DNA of 53,178 bases, taken from assembly GCA_003612395.1 (NCBI GenBank), contig RAYQ01000024.1, forward strand, positions 1-53,178. Direction: 5' to 3'. The notes beneath the pieces are model-generated. The model was given only the letters and a program-made list of their open reading frames with translations. It made no database searches and was not told the origin of the DNA. Below, piece by piece: positions 7,966 to 15,418 of the stretch. Position numbers and translations under genes: made by a program. Positions within the stretch are counted from its first letter, which is position 1. Every line of letters starts with the position of its first letter. Source of the stretch: Parablautia intestinalis (GTDB lineage Bacteria; Bacillota; Clostridia; Lachnospirales; Lachnospiraceae).

Positions 7966-8673
7966 TTACCGTAACGCCTTCCTGGCAATCAGAATTGTCG
8001 CATTGTCAGGGTTTTCAATCACATTTTCAACCACAAATCCAACGTCCTGTAAAAGCCCTTTTTCATGCGCCAAAGTCAGCGGAATATCAAAATGCACGAA
8101 ACAATTTTCCGGTATTGCGGACTGCTCCCTTTTTTTCAGATAAACACTGCGCAAAAGTTCTTCCTCATCCTCGCAGCAGGCAATATAATCCCCTAAAATG
8201 AAAACGCTGTCACCCTTAAGGCATTGAAAAATTTTCTGATACAGCTCCTTTTTGGGATCCGGGAAAAAATGATGCAGGCTTTCAAAGGAAATGACGGCGT
8301 CCCATCTGTCAATGCCAAAATCATATTGAAAGTAATCCTGGCATACCGCGGTAAACGGCTTATCAGGGTGCTTTTCCAGCAGTTTATCCAGCATACTTTG
8401 GCATAAATCTACGCCCGTGACCTTTATATCCGGATCTCTTTGCCAGATTTTATCCAGTTCCAAACCGCTGCCACACCCCAAATCCAGAATTTCCTGGCAG
8501 TTTGAAGGCAGAAGGCCGGCGAATATCTGATAGGATTTTTCCCAAACCGACATATGTTCCTCATAATCATCCAGCCGTTTTGTAAAAAAGGAGGACATTT
8601 CCTCCAGTGAGGAATCCGATGTATTCTGAAGCCATTTCTTTAACTCCTGCATATAGGTTTCTTTTGATTTCAT
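7966..8673 (-). CDS. SAM-dependent methyltransferase (class I)
   Basis: This 235 aa soluble protein has a Rossmann methyltransferase core. Motif I is I-L-D-L-G-C-G-S-G-L (about residue 60) and the acidic strand-2 motif is V-T-G-V-D-L-C-Q. A D-A-V-I-S-F-E-S-L-H-H-F segment follows, typical of type 11/12 methyltransferases. The N-terminal helix pair and the absence of target-recognition inserts fit a small-molecule enzyme, but the substrate cannot be told. The ATG at 8673 follows AGGGGGT; the GTG at 8691 in the same frame has none. It stands alone, convergent with the MATE operon. Confidence 0.8.
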   Translation of the reverse strand: MKSKETYMQELKKWLQNTSDSSLEEMSSFFTKRLDDYEEHMSVWEKSYQIFAGLLPSNCQEILDLGCGSGLELDKIWQRDPDIKVTGVDLCQSMLDKLLEKHPDKPFTAVCQDYFQYDFGIDRWDAVISFESLHHFFPDPKKELYQKIFQCLKGDSVFILGDYIACCEDEEELLRSVYLKKREQSAIPENCFVHFDIPLTLAHEKGLLQDVGFVVENVIENPDNATILIARKALR

Positions 8674-8965
8674 AATAATACCCCCTGTCACCTGATAAAT
8701 TTTCTCCCGGTATTTTGTCTGCGGGAAAGAAACTGTTTTCTTCGTAAATTAGTATAGCATTGTTGGGACTGCCCTTCTACCTTATGTTTTATTATGAAAA
8801 AAGTATGAGTGTTACTTTTCACAGTAATGTACGAGTTAGCGGTATAGTTCCAATTATGAAAGAAGGACTTGACAGAAAGAGAGGCACCTGATAAAATTAC
8901 TTCAAAATTGAAATATACAAAAATGAATTTTATTTTACTGTATAGATTTTCAGCAGACGGAGGCC

Positions 8966-9403
8966 ATGATGAATGCAAGTATGGAGTATGCGTTAAAATT
9001 TTCTCTGGCATACAATAAAAAATGTAAGCCCTTATGCCAGGAGCTGGGACTGCCTCAGACGGCATTCGATATTTTGATGTTTCTTGCAAACAATCCGGAT
9101 TACAAAACGGCAAGCGATATTGTTGAAATAAGAAAGATCAAGGCCAATCTTGTTTCCGTGAATGTTGAAAAGCTGGTGCAGGAAGGATACTTAAGGCGTG
9201 AAGCCGTGAAGGGAGACAGAAGAAAAACGAAGCTTCTCTGTACAGATAAAGCCCGGCCAATAATCGAAAGAGGAAGGCAGGTACAGAAAGCATTTTTTGA
9301 GTTTTTGTTTGACAATGTCAGTGAGGACACAAAAAGGATTTTTGGGGAAGTATTGGAACTGATCGGCCGGAATCTGGATGAAATGTTGGAAAAACAGGAT
9401 TAA
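8966..9403 (+). CDS. MarR-family transcriptional regulator
   Basis: This is a 145 aa winged-helix regulator with the MarR pattern: an N-terminal dimerisation helix, the reading helix region (T-A-S-D-I-V...I-K-A-N-L-V-S-V-N-V-E-K-L) and the wing with D-R-R-K-T-K-L. Ligand and targets are unknown. ATG at 8966 follows GGAGG. A TauE/SafE-family transporter gene starts 72 bases downstream on the same strand, so control of that transporter is the simplest proposal. Confidence 0.85.
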   Translation: MMNASMEYALKFSLAYNKKCKPLCQELGLPQTAFDILMFLANNPDYKTASDIVEIRKIKANLVSVNVEKLVQEGYLRREAVKGDRRKTKLLCTDKARPIIERGRQVQKAFFEFLFDNVSEDTKRIFGEVLELIGRNLDEMLEKQD

Positions 9404-9475
9404 ATAAAAATCAATGATATTTAATCAATAAGCCGGTTGGAGAAGGGTGACAGGATTGGGAATGGAGGTATATAT

Positions 9476-10243
9476 ATGGAATTACTGATAACGGTTGTGG
9501 TAACTTTTTTTGCAGGTATGGGCGCCGGATTAGGTACGGGGTTTGCGGGAATGAGCGCGGCGGCAGTCATCAGTCCTATGCTGATTTCCTTTTTGGATAT
9601 CCAGCCCTACATGGCGGTGGGAATTGCTCTTTCATCAGATGTGCTTGCCAGTGCCATATCCGCGTACACATATGGCAAAAACAAAAACCTTGATATTAAA
9701 AACGGCCTTATTATGATGGCCAGCGTGCTGGCTTTTACCGTGGTGGGAAGTTATGTTTCCAGTCTGGTCCCTTCTTCCACAATGGGAAATTTTTCTGTTT
9801 TTATGACCTTTTTGCTGGGGATAAAATTTATTGTGAGGCCGGTTATGACAACAAAGGAATCCATGGCGAAGGTTTCAGCGAAGAAAAGGGCGGTCCAGTC
9901 TGTGATCTGCGGTATAATGATAGGCTTTATCTGCGGATTCATCGGAGCGGGCGGCGGTATGATGATGCTGTTAATCCTGACCTCCGTTTTGGGGTATGAA
10001 CTTAAAACCGCCGTGGGTACCAGTGTCTTTATTATGGCATTTACCGCTTTTACGGGCGCAGTCTCTCACTTTGTAATAGGCGGTGTCCCTAACCTGCTTG
10101 TCTGGGTTTTGTGCGTAGTGTTCACTCTTGTGTGGGCCAGAATTGCCGCTGGGTTTGCAAATAAAGCGCAGCCGAAAACCCTGAACAGGGCAACCGGAAT
10201 CGTCCTGGTAATATTGGGAATTGCCGTTTTTCTGTTTTCGTAA
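9476..10243 (+). CDS. TauE/SafE-family anion permease
   Basis: This 255 aa membrane protein has about eight membrane segments and the two family repeats. The first is G-M-G-A-G-L-G-T-G-F-A-G-M-S-A-A near residues 11-26 and the second is I-G-F-I-C-G-F-I-G-A-G-G-G-M-M in the middle. Family members export sulfite, sulfoacetate or other small organic anions, or take up sulfate; the substrate here is open. ATG at 9476 follows TGGAGG. The upstream MarR gene is the likely regulator. Confidence 0.85.
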   Translation: MELLITVVVTFFAGMGAGLGTGFAGMSAAAVISPMLISFLDIQPYMAVGIALSSDVLASAISAYTYGKNKNLDIKNGLIMMASVLAFTVVGSYVSSLVPSSTMGNFSVFMTFLLGIKFIVRPVMTTKESMAKVSAKKRAVQSVICGIMIGFICGFIGAGGGMMMLLILTSVLGYELKTAVGTSVFIMAFTAFTGAVSHFVIGGVPNLLVWVLCVVFTLVWARIAAGFANKAQPKTLNRATGIVLVILGIAVFLFS

Positions 10244-10500
10244 TGCTCTGGTCATATCCATCTGACTTCCTGCATCACTGTTTTGTATGCTGAATATTTG
10301 ATGACTGATAATCCGTTTTCTACCGTAAACCTGTCAACTCATCATCTTCTTTTTCCATTAAGTCTACCCATAGCACATCTACTGTGATATCAAAGAGACT
10401 CTTTATATATTCCATGATATCAACCCGCATGGAATCACCATCTATCACAATTTTACCCCTATTTATATTAATTATAGAAATGACTGGCGAAACATGGCAG
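10244..10500. other. Gene-poor stretch, possible gene remnant on minus strand
   Basis: No convincing gene is visible. A minus-strand frame (10320-10430) encodes an acidic stretch ending in M-E-K-E-D-D-E-L-T-G-L-R that looks protein-like, but it has no ribosome site and runs into repeat A. It may be the tail of a lost gene. Confidence 0.3.
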
Positions 10501-10504
10501 TATT

Positions 10505-10635
10505 TATTTCCGCGAGCAACGAGCCAAGCGGACATGCTTGCATGTCCATTTGGCGACTGCCGCGAGGGTCAAATACCCCGCAGCTTGCTGCGTTGCAAGT
10601 TTGATGCCCCGTCAGCTTGCTGCGGGGTCTTTGAC
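10505..10635. repeat. Interspersed repeat A, copy 1
   Basis: About 130 bases that recur in inverted orientation at 18498-18646. The right part is a hairpin formed by GTCAAATACCCCGCAGC and GCTGCGGGGTCTTTGAC. It contains GAGCCAAGCGG and a CATTTGGCGA-type block shared by both copies. Confidence 0.75.
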
Positions 10636-10640
10636 TTTAT

Positions 10641-10724
10641 TACAATAAGCTGGCACGTGAAGTGTGCCAGCGTTTATTGCAAATAAGCTGACTCGCGAAG
10701 CGTGTCAGAGTTTGTTACAAATAT
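10641..10724 (-). repeat. Repeat C, two degenerate tandem copies
   Basis: The block ACAATAAGCTGGCAC...CCAGCGTTTATTGC is followed by AATAAGCTGACTCGCG...TCAGAGTTTGTTAC. Both are reverse-complement relatives of the 71-base repeat at 11968-12038 and 13444-13514. Confidence 0.55.
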
Positions 10725-10748
10725 CTGATGGAAATAGTTACATATTGT

Positions 10749-10831
10749 GTAACAGACAGCCATGCCATTCATAAGTCACCAGAAGATACCTTATGCCTGA
10801 CTCTGTAATGGACCTGCTGGCGACTTATTTC
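10749..10831. repeat. Interspersed hairpin repeat B, copy 1
   Basis: This is about 83 bases whose ends pair (AAGTCACCAG with CTGGCGACTT). A close copy lies at 27926-28011. The paired ends differ between copies in a way that keeps pairing (GCGACTT versus GTGACTT against AAGTCAC). Confidence 0.75.
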
Positions 10832-10850
10832 ATGTGGGGCGTCCGCTCAT

Positions 10851-10915
10851 AGAAATGATGATACAAATTGTCCTTAGGAAGCAGACTCCCACGTACAATT
10901 TGTATCATCATTTCT
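10851..10915. repeat. Perfect 21-base inverted repeat
   Basis: AGAAATGATGATACAAATTG(T) at 10851-10871 is exactly complementary to 10895-10915, with a 23-base loop. No T tract follows directly, so it is not an ordinary terminator. Confidence 0.7.
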
Positions 10916-10960
10916 GCATGGCTGAACGGTTAGCACTTTGTTAAAATCAGGGGAAAGATT

Positions 10961-11016
10961 TTGGACGAAGAAAAAATAAAATGATATAATAAACACGACA
11001 TACAGATGTCGTGTTT
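10961..11016 (+). promoter_or_regulatory. Promoter and operator of the YafY-type regulator gene
   Basis: TTGGAC (10961-10966), an 18-base spacer and TATAAT (10985-10990) form a promoter. The perfect dyad AAACACGACAT-ACAG-ATGTCGTGTTT (10991-11016) follows directly and covers the start site, which fits autoregulation. Confidence 0.7.
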
Positions 11017-11049
11017 GCTTTGTTATGATAGTTCATGTAAGGAGTGCAT

Positions 11050-11952
11050 ATGAAGATAGACAGACTTATCGGAATACTTTCCGTTTTACTTCAGGAAGAA
11101 AAAGTGACGGCCCCTGAGCTGGCGGAGAAATTTGAGGTGTCGCGCAGAACCATTAACAGGGATATTGAGGATTTGTGTAAAGCGGGAATACCGCTATGCA
11201 CGTCCCAGGGAGCGGGCGGCGGAATCAGTATCATGGATGGATACCGGATGGACAGGACGCTTCTTTCCTCAAAAGATATGCGTATGATTCTGGCAGGGCT
11301 CCGGAGCCTGGACAGTGTAAGCGGAAGCCATTATTACGGCCAGCTTATGGAAAAGATAAAATCCGGTTCCTCAGACTTTGTAAGCGGCAGGGATTCCATC
11401 CTGATCGACCTGTCCTCCTGGTATAAAGAAACGATTGCGCCTAAGATAGAGCTGATACAGGATGCGGTGGAAGAAAGAAAGCTTGTGACATTTCACTATT
11501 ATGCACCGGGGGGAGACGGCATGCGTGAGATTGAGCCATATTATCTGGTGTTTAAGTGGTCCTCCTGGTATGTGTGGGGATGGTGTACGGCGCGAAAGGA
11601 TTTTCGGATGTTCAAGCTAAACCGGATGGAAGAACTGCTTAAGACAAAGGAAGGGTTTACACCAAGACAGGTGCCGGTGCCGGATTTAAGAACGGAAAAA
11701 ATATTCCCGGGACAAATAAGGGTGAAGGCAGTGTTTACAAAAGATGTGAAGTGGCGTCTGGTGGAAGAATTCGGAATAAATTGCTTTACGGAAAGAGAGG
11801 ACGGAACTTTGCTTTTTACGGCGGATTATACAGATAAGGAAAGTCTGTTGGGGTGGCTGCTCACTTTTGGCGATGAGGCGAAGGTTTTAGAACCTTTGGA
11901 GGTGAGGGACGAACTGCTTCGAATTGCCCAAGATATAGTAAAAAGCTACTGA
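11050..11952 (+). CDS. YafY-family regulator with HTH and WYL domains
   Basis: This 300 aa transcription factor has an N-terminal DeoR/HTH_11 winged helix (residues 1-60, with V-T-A-P-E-L-A-E-K-F-E-V-S-R-R-T-I-N-R-D-I-E-D-L) and a WYL ligand-binding domain from about 140 to 210 containing Y-Y-L-V-F-K-W-S-S-W-Y-V-W-G-W. A short C-terminal dimer domain (WCX) ends it. WYL domains sense small or nucleic-acid ligands; the inducer is unknown. ATG at 11050 follows AAGGAG. A perfect dyad at its promoter suggests it represses itself. The gene cluster after it (ClbS-like, GyrI-like and TfoX-like) may be its regulon. Confidence 0.9.
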   Translation: MKIDRLIGILSVLLQEEKVTAPELAEKFEVSRRTINRDIEDLCKAGIPLCTSQGAGGGISIMDGYRMDRTLLSSKDMRMILAGLRSLDSVSGSHYYGQLMEKIKSGSSDFVSGRDSILIDLSSWYKETIAPKIELIQDAVEERKLVTFHYYAPGGDGMREIEPYYLVFKWSSWYVWGWCTARKDFRMFKLNRMEELLKTKEGFTPRQVPVPDLRTEKIFPGQIRVKAVFTKDVKWRLVEEFGINCFTEREDGTLLFTADYTDKESLLGWLLTFGDEAKVLEPLEVRDELLRIAQDIVKSY

Positions 11953-11967
11953 TGGATGTACTGCCTG

Positions 11968-12038
11968 GCAAATAACAAACGCTGTTACGCTTCGCGGGCC
12001 AGCTTATTGTAAGCAAAGGTGAACTTTGTTCACCTCGC
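11968..12038 (+). repeat. Repeat C, 71-base copy upstream of the ClbS-like gene
   Basis: This 71-base block is identical at 66 positions to 13444-13514. It contains the hairpin GTGAACTTTGTTCAC and ends 16 bases before an ATG, right in front of the ribosome site (ATGGAGG). Confidence 0.8.
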
Positions 12039-12053
12039 AGAAATGGAGGAAAA

Positions 12054-12299
12054 ATGGCAAGACCAAGGAACAAAGAAGATCTACTGAAGGCAGCAGAAGA
12101 AAAAAGGGAGCTGCTAACGGATTCTCACAGGGAAGTGGTAAAGAGAATAGAACAATTCACAAATGAGCAATTGTTTTTGGAAAAGGTGTTTCCGGCTGTT
12201 GGCGGGTCAGTGCTGGGTTCTTATTTTGTAAGCAGCACTTCCGGCCATTATAACTGGGCAATGAAAAAGCTAAAAGCGCACCAAAAGAACTGTAAATGA
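12054..12299 (+). CDS. Shortened ClbS/DfsB-family protein
   Basis: The N terminus (M-A-R-P-R-N-K-E-D-L-L-K-A-A) and the C terminus (L-G-S-Y-F-V-S-S-T-S-G-H-Y-N-W-A-M-K-K-L-K-A-H) match the ClbS/DfsB family of DinB-like four-helix proteins, whose members hydrolyse or neutralise genotoxins such as colibactin. Family proteins are about 170 aa, but this one is 81 aa: the whole middle, roughly residues 25-110 of the family, is gone without breaking the frame. The metal or substrate pocket cannot be complete, so it is probably a dead gene or a reduced protein. It has a good ATGGAGG ribosome site and ATG at 12054. Confidence 0.65.
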   Translation: MARPRNKEDLLKAAEEKRELLTDSHREVVKRIEQFTNEQLFLEKVFPAVGGSVLGSYFVSSTSGHYNWAMKKLKAHQKNCK

Positions 12300-12369
12300 C
12301 TGGATCCTGCAAAGATAATATCCTAAAGAGACAGCGGCAGAAGCAAAAGGAAATATGCGGAGGGAAGAT

Positions 12370-13008
12370 ATGGCATTTGACTATAAAAAGGAATATAAGG
12401 AATTTTATATGCCCAAAAATAAACCGGAGATCGTAGATGTCCCCGAAATGAAATTTATAGCGGTGAGAGGAAAGGGGGATCCAAATGAAGAAGGGGGAGC
12501 CTATAAGGCATCTATCGGTATGCTTTATGGAATTGCTTTCACAATCAAGATGAGCAAAAAGGGAACACATAAGATAGATGGATATTTTGATTATGTGGTA
12601 CCGCCCTTAGAGGGGTTTTGGTGGCAGGAAGGTACTTTTGGGGTAGACTATGGAAGGAAAGAGGATTTTGGCTGGATATCTGTGATCAGGCTGCCGGACT
12701 TTGTGACGGAAGAAGATTACAGATGGGCGCTGGAGGAAGCCGGACGCAAAAAACAGCAGGATTTTTCCAAAGTGGAATTTTGGACTATCTGCGAGGGCCT
12801 TTGTGTCCAGTGCATGCATATAGGGGCTTATGACGATGAGCCTGCCACGATAGCGGTTATGGATGCCTTTCTTAAGGAAAACGGATATGTGAATGACTTT
12901 TCAAAGGAAAGAATGCACCATGAAATTTACTTATCGGATGCAAGGCGCGTGGCCCCGGGAAAGTTAAAGACAGTTATCAGACACCCAATCAAAAAGGAGG
13001 CAGAGTAA
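12370..13008 (+). CDS. GyrI-like domain protein (212 aa)
   Basis: This soluble protein belongs to the GyrI-like small-molecule-binding family, with I-A-V-R-G-K-G-D-P-N-E near residue 30 and a late H-H-E-I-Y-L-S-D-A-R-R. Larger GyrI-like proteins of this type bind or hydrolyse hydrophobic toxic compounds. The ATG at 12370 follows GGAGGG, and the TfoX-like gene starts directly after its stop, so they form an operon. The ClbS-like and GyrI-like genes together hint at a detoxification theme, which is inference. Confidence 0.8.
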   Translation: MAFDYKKEYKEFYMPKNKPEIVDVPEMKFIAVRGKGDPNEEGGAYKASIGMLYGIAFTIKMSKKGTHKIDGYFDYVVPPLEGFWWQEGTFGVDYGRKEDFGWISVIRLPDFVTEEDYRWALEEAGRKKQQDFSKVEFWTICEGLCVQCMHIGAYDDEPATIAVMDAFLKENGYVNDFSKERMHHEIYLSDARRVAPGKLKTVIRHPIKKEAE

Positions 13009-13356
13009 ATGGCAACTTCAACGGAATTTCATGATTATATTGTGGAAAATCTGCAAAAGGCAGGGGAGATTTCCACCAGAAAAATGATGGGAGAATATCT
13101 TGTCTATTATCAGAAGAAGCTGGTGGGGGATATCTGCGATAACTGTCTGTTTTTAAAACCAACGGAATCTGTGAGAAGGCTTTTGCCGGACGCGGAAAGA
13201 GCCTATCCGTATGAAGGCTCCAAAACACTGATGGTGGTGGCGGAGGATGTGGAAAATACAAAGCTTATGACGGAGGTTTTAAGTGAAATGTACCGGGAGC
13301 TGCCGGAACCGAAGAAAAAGCCCGGGAAAAAGAAGCTTCCAAAAGATGATGACTAA
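13009..13356 (+). CDS. TfoX/Sxy N-terminal domain protein
   Basis: This 115 aa protein has the TfoX N-terminal fold pattern: E-I-S-T-R-K-M-M-G-E-Y-L-V-Y-Y at residues 18-33 and L-F-L-K-P-T near 47. In gammaproteobacteria TfoX turns on competence, but small stand-alone versions in clostridia have no known job. The C terminus is a lysine-rich tail (P-K-K-K-P-G-K-K-K). Its ATG immediately follows the stop of the GyrI-like gene, and AAAGGAGG ends within that gene. Confidence 0.8.
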   Translation: MATSTEFHDYIVENLQKAGEISTRKMMGEYLVYYQKKLVGDICDNCLFLKPTESVRRLLPDAERAYPYEGSKTLMVVAEDVENTKLMTEVLSEMYRELPEPKKKPGKKKLPKDDD

Positions 13357-13443
13357 TTTGCAGCGGCGAGGTATAATATACGTGGAAAAATATGTGTCTG
13401 CGCATTGCCTGCCACAAAACTGTAAGGCCGTATATGGCTTTGC

Positions 13444-13514
13444 GCAAATAACAAACGCTGTCACAGTTCGCGGGACAGCTTATTGTAAGCAAAGATGAAC
13501 TTTGTTCACCTCGC
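13444..13514 (+). repeat. Repeat C, second 71-base copy
   Basis: It differs at five positions from 11968-12038 and again ends directly before a ribosome site, 16 bases before the ATG at 13530. The 45 bases before it also recur in diverged form at about 35755-35815 (ATTGCCTGC and TATATGGCTTTG blocks). Confidence 0.8.
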
Positions 13515-13529
13515 TTGGAAAGGGAAAAA

Positions 13530-14027
13530 ATGAGTTATAGTGTCATAGGGGGCGCGGACGGCCCCACCTCTGTCTTTCTGGCAGGAAACTTTGGCTGGCT
13601 GAACGGAGCCGGGCTGATTATCGTAATACTGCTGCTTATTCCCAACATTATTTATGCATTGAAATGCCGGAATCAGTCTGGCAGAAACAGCGGCAATAAG
13701 GTTATGTGTGTTCTGGAACAAACCGGCAGATATGCATCCATGTTTTTTATGGTTTTTCATATTGGAATCGGGGAATCCGGCTTTTCTTCAGCAGGAGCGA
13801 TCCTTTTATACAGCATTGGCAATATTGTTCTTTTGCTGTTATACTGGATTGCCTGGATGCTGTATTTTTGCGAACATACCTTTAGAAAGGAAGTGGCGCT
13901 TACCATTATCCCTGTCTGCATTTTTGTGCTAAGCGGCGCCACCTCAGGGAATATTCTGCTGGTGGCAGGCGGTGTGATTTTTGGCATTGGCCATCTATAT
14001 GTTATCTGTCAGAATGCAAAGGCATAG
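13530..14027 (+). CDS. Small membrane protein with a decarboxylase beta-subunit motif
   Basis: This is a 165 aa protein with four predicted membrane segments (about 20-40, 60-85, 90-110 and 115-160). Its first 20 residues contain I-G-G-A-D-G-P-T-S-V-F-L-A-G, which is the hallmark of the Na+-pumping decarboxylase beta subunits (OadB, GcdB, MmdB), where the Asp lies in the sodium path. The rest does not resemble those ~400 aa proteins. The motif sits ahead of the first membrane segment. Function is unknown; it could be a motif-sharing small membrane family. ATG at 13530 follows GAAAGGG; a repeat C copy covers the leader. Confidence 0.6.
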   Translation: MSYSVIGGADGPTSVFLAGNFGWLNGAGLIIVILLLIPNIIYALKCRNQSGRNSGNKVMCVLEQTGRYASMFFMVFHIGIGESGFSSAGAILLYSIGNIVLLLLYWIAWMLYFCEHTFRKEVALTIIPVCIFVLSGATSGNILLVAGGVIFGIGHLYVICQNAKA

Positions 14028-14084
14028 CGGCAGTTCATTTCGAAGCGGTGGGAAAAGGTTCATAAACAAACGGAGAAAAAGCGG

Positions 14085-14478
14085 ATGAAAAACCAGAGCT
14101 TTGCAATACTAATAAAATCAGAATTCCGATTGCGATGATAAGCAGTTTGCTGACAGTACTGACTTTTATATTAAGAGCTGCAATTACCGAAATTACATAT
14201 GACGAAGCCTTTACCCATCTGGCCTATGCAAGGCCTCTTATGGACAGCCTACACTTTGCATGGTGGAGAGCATTTTCTGGGGGTGCGTGTATTTTTGTCT
14301 GCTTATGCAAATTCGGTTACACTGGTGTGCTGTTTTTGTATGGGCGTTGTGATGGCATGGCATTTGATGTGGGAAAGAAAGCTGCTGCGAGCCAGGGACT
14401 GGTATGATGATTACAATATTAAAGCTGACTTTTATTGCAATCCGGACTTTTTTCAGAAGGAGAGCACGCCGGCGTCAT
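14085..14478 (+). pseudogene. Broken membrane protein gene, possibly glycosyltransferase-like
   Basis: Three consecutive frames carry protein-like pieces: a start (ATG at 14085), then a membrane segment followed by I-T-Y-D-E-A-F-T-H-L-A-Y-A-R, then from about 14265 another hydrophobic segment and R-D-W-Y-D-D-Y-N-I-K-A-D. At least two frameshifts or deletions separate them. The D-E pair after a first membrane helix resembles GT39/ArnT-type membrane glycosyltransferases, but at under 400 bases most of the gene is missing. Confidence 0.5.
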
Positions 14479-14590
14479 TTTTTATCAGGAAAAAATAGGA
14501 TAAGGATAATCTGTTTCAGGAATATCTTGGACAGGAGAAAAATAGTTATATGCTGGAATAAATTTTTTTAAAAAGGAGTAAAGGGGAATT

Positions 14591-15379
14591 ATGAGTACAT
14601 TCATAACGATAGCAATATTTCTTGCTGCGGGACTTTTTTTGAACCGTGTAATTGACTTGACTTTCAGGTTTATAGCGAAGAAAAGAAACAGTAGCCACCT
14701 GCATTTTTTCAAAAGTATGGCCAACGCTGTTGTGATTGTGATCGTTATTTATACATTAGCCCAGCAGTTTTCTGTCACAAAGGATTTAAGTACGGCTCTT
14801 TTGCAAAGTGGCTCTTTGATAGTGGCAATTGCCACCTTTGCCGCTCAGCAGGCTCTGTCAAATGTGATAAGCGGTATCTCTCTATCCGCTACGAGGCCCT
14901 ATGATGTGGACGACAAAATAAAGGTTGTGCAGGGGGGAAGCGTTGTTGCAGAGGGAATTGTAAAGGATATTACGCTGCGGCATACCATCATCCGGCAGTA
15001 CAATGGAGAAAGCTGTATTGTCCCCAATTCGGTTATGGATCTGGCGGTTATCACCAATACCAATTTTACCAATAATATAGGAAATTTCATGGAAGTAACC
15101 ATCAGCTACGGAACAAATATTCACGAAGCAATGGAAGTGATGCAGAAAATCTGTGCAGACCACGAAATGACATTAAATACAATGGAGAACAAAGTCTTTG
15201 TAAAGGGATATGCGGAAAATGGCGTGACTTTAAAAACAACAATCTGGACCAATACCCTTGACGAAAGCTTTCAGGCGTGCAGTGATATCAGGATAAGTAT
15301 TGTGGAACAGTTCCGGGAGAGAAATATCGAAATACCTCTGCAGACAATTACGATTAAGCCTTACATGCAAAGGGAATAG
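14591..15379 (+). CDS. Small-conductance mechanosensitive channel (MscS family)
   Basis: This 262 aa membrane channel opens on hypo-osmotic shock. Three membrane segments (about 1-22, 37-60 and 68-95) lead into the pore helix with A-T-F-A-A-Q-Q-A-L-S-N-V-I-S-G. The beta domain follows with P-Y-D-V-D-D-K-I and R-Q-Y-N-G-E-S-C-I-V-P-N-S, then the cytoplasmic alpha/beta domain. All are hallmarks of MscS, and the length is normal. ATG at 14591 follows AAAGGGGAA. It stands between a pseudogene and the macrodomain gene. Confidence 0.92.
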   Translation: MSTFITIAIFLAAGLFLNRVIDLTFRFIAKKRNSSHLHFFKSMANAVVIVIVIYTLAQQFSVTKDLSTALLQSGSLIVAIATFAAQQALSNVISGISLSATRPYDVDDKIKVVQGGSVVAEGIVKDITLRHTIIRQYNGESCIVPNSVMDLAVITNTNFTNNIGNFMEVTISYGTNIHEAMEVMQKICADHEMTLNTMENKVFVKGYAENGVTLKTTIWTNTLDESFQACSDIRISIVEQFRERNIEIPLQTITIKPYMQRE

Positions 15380-15418
15380 GGGATACTTTGATACTGTTAC
15401 GAAAGGTACGGGATTGAA

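Noticed and set aside
8688-9113. 141-codon minus-strand ORF opposite the MarR start
   Set aside because: No ribosome site and it covers the MarR coding start and promoter; composition is not protein-like.
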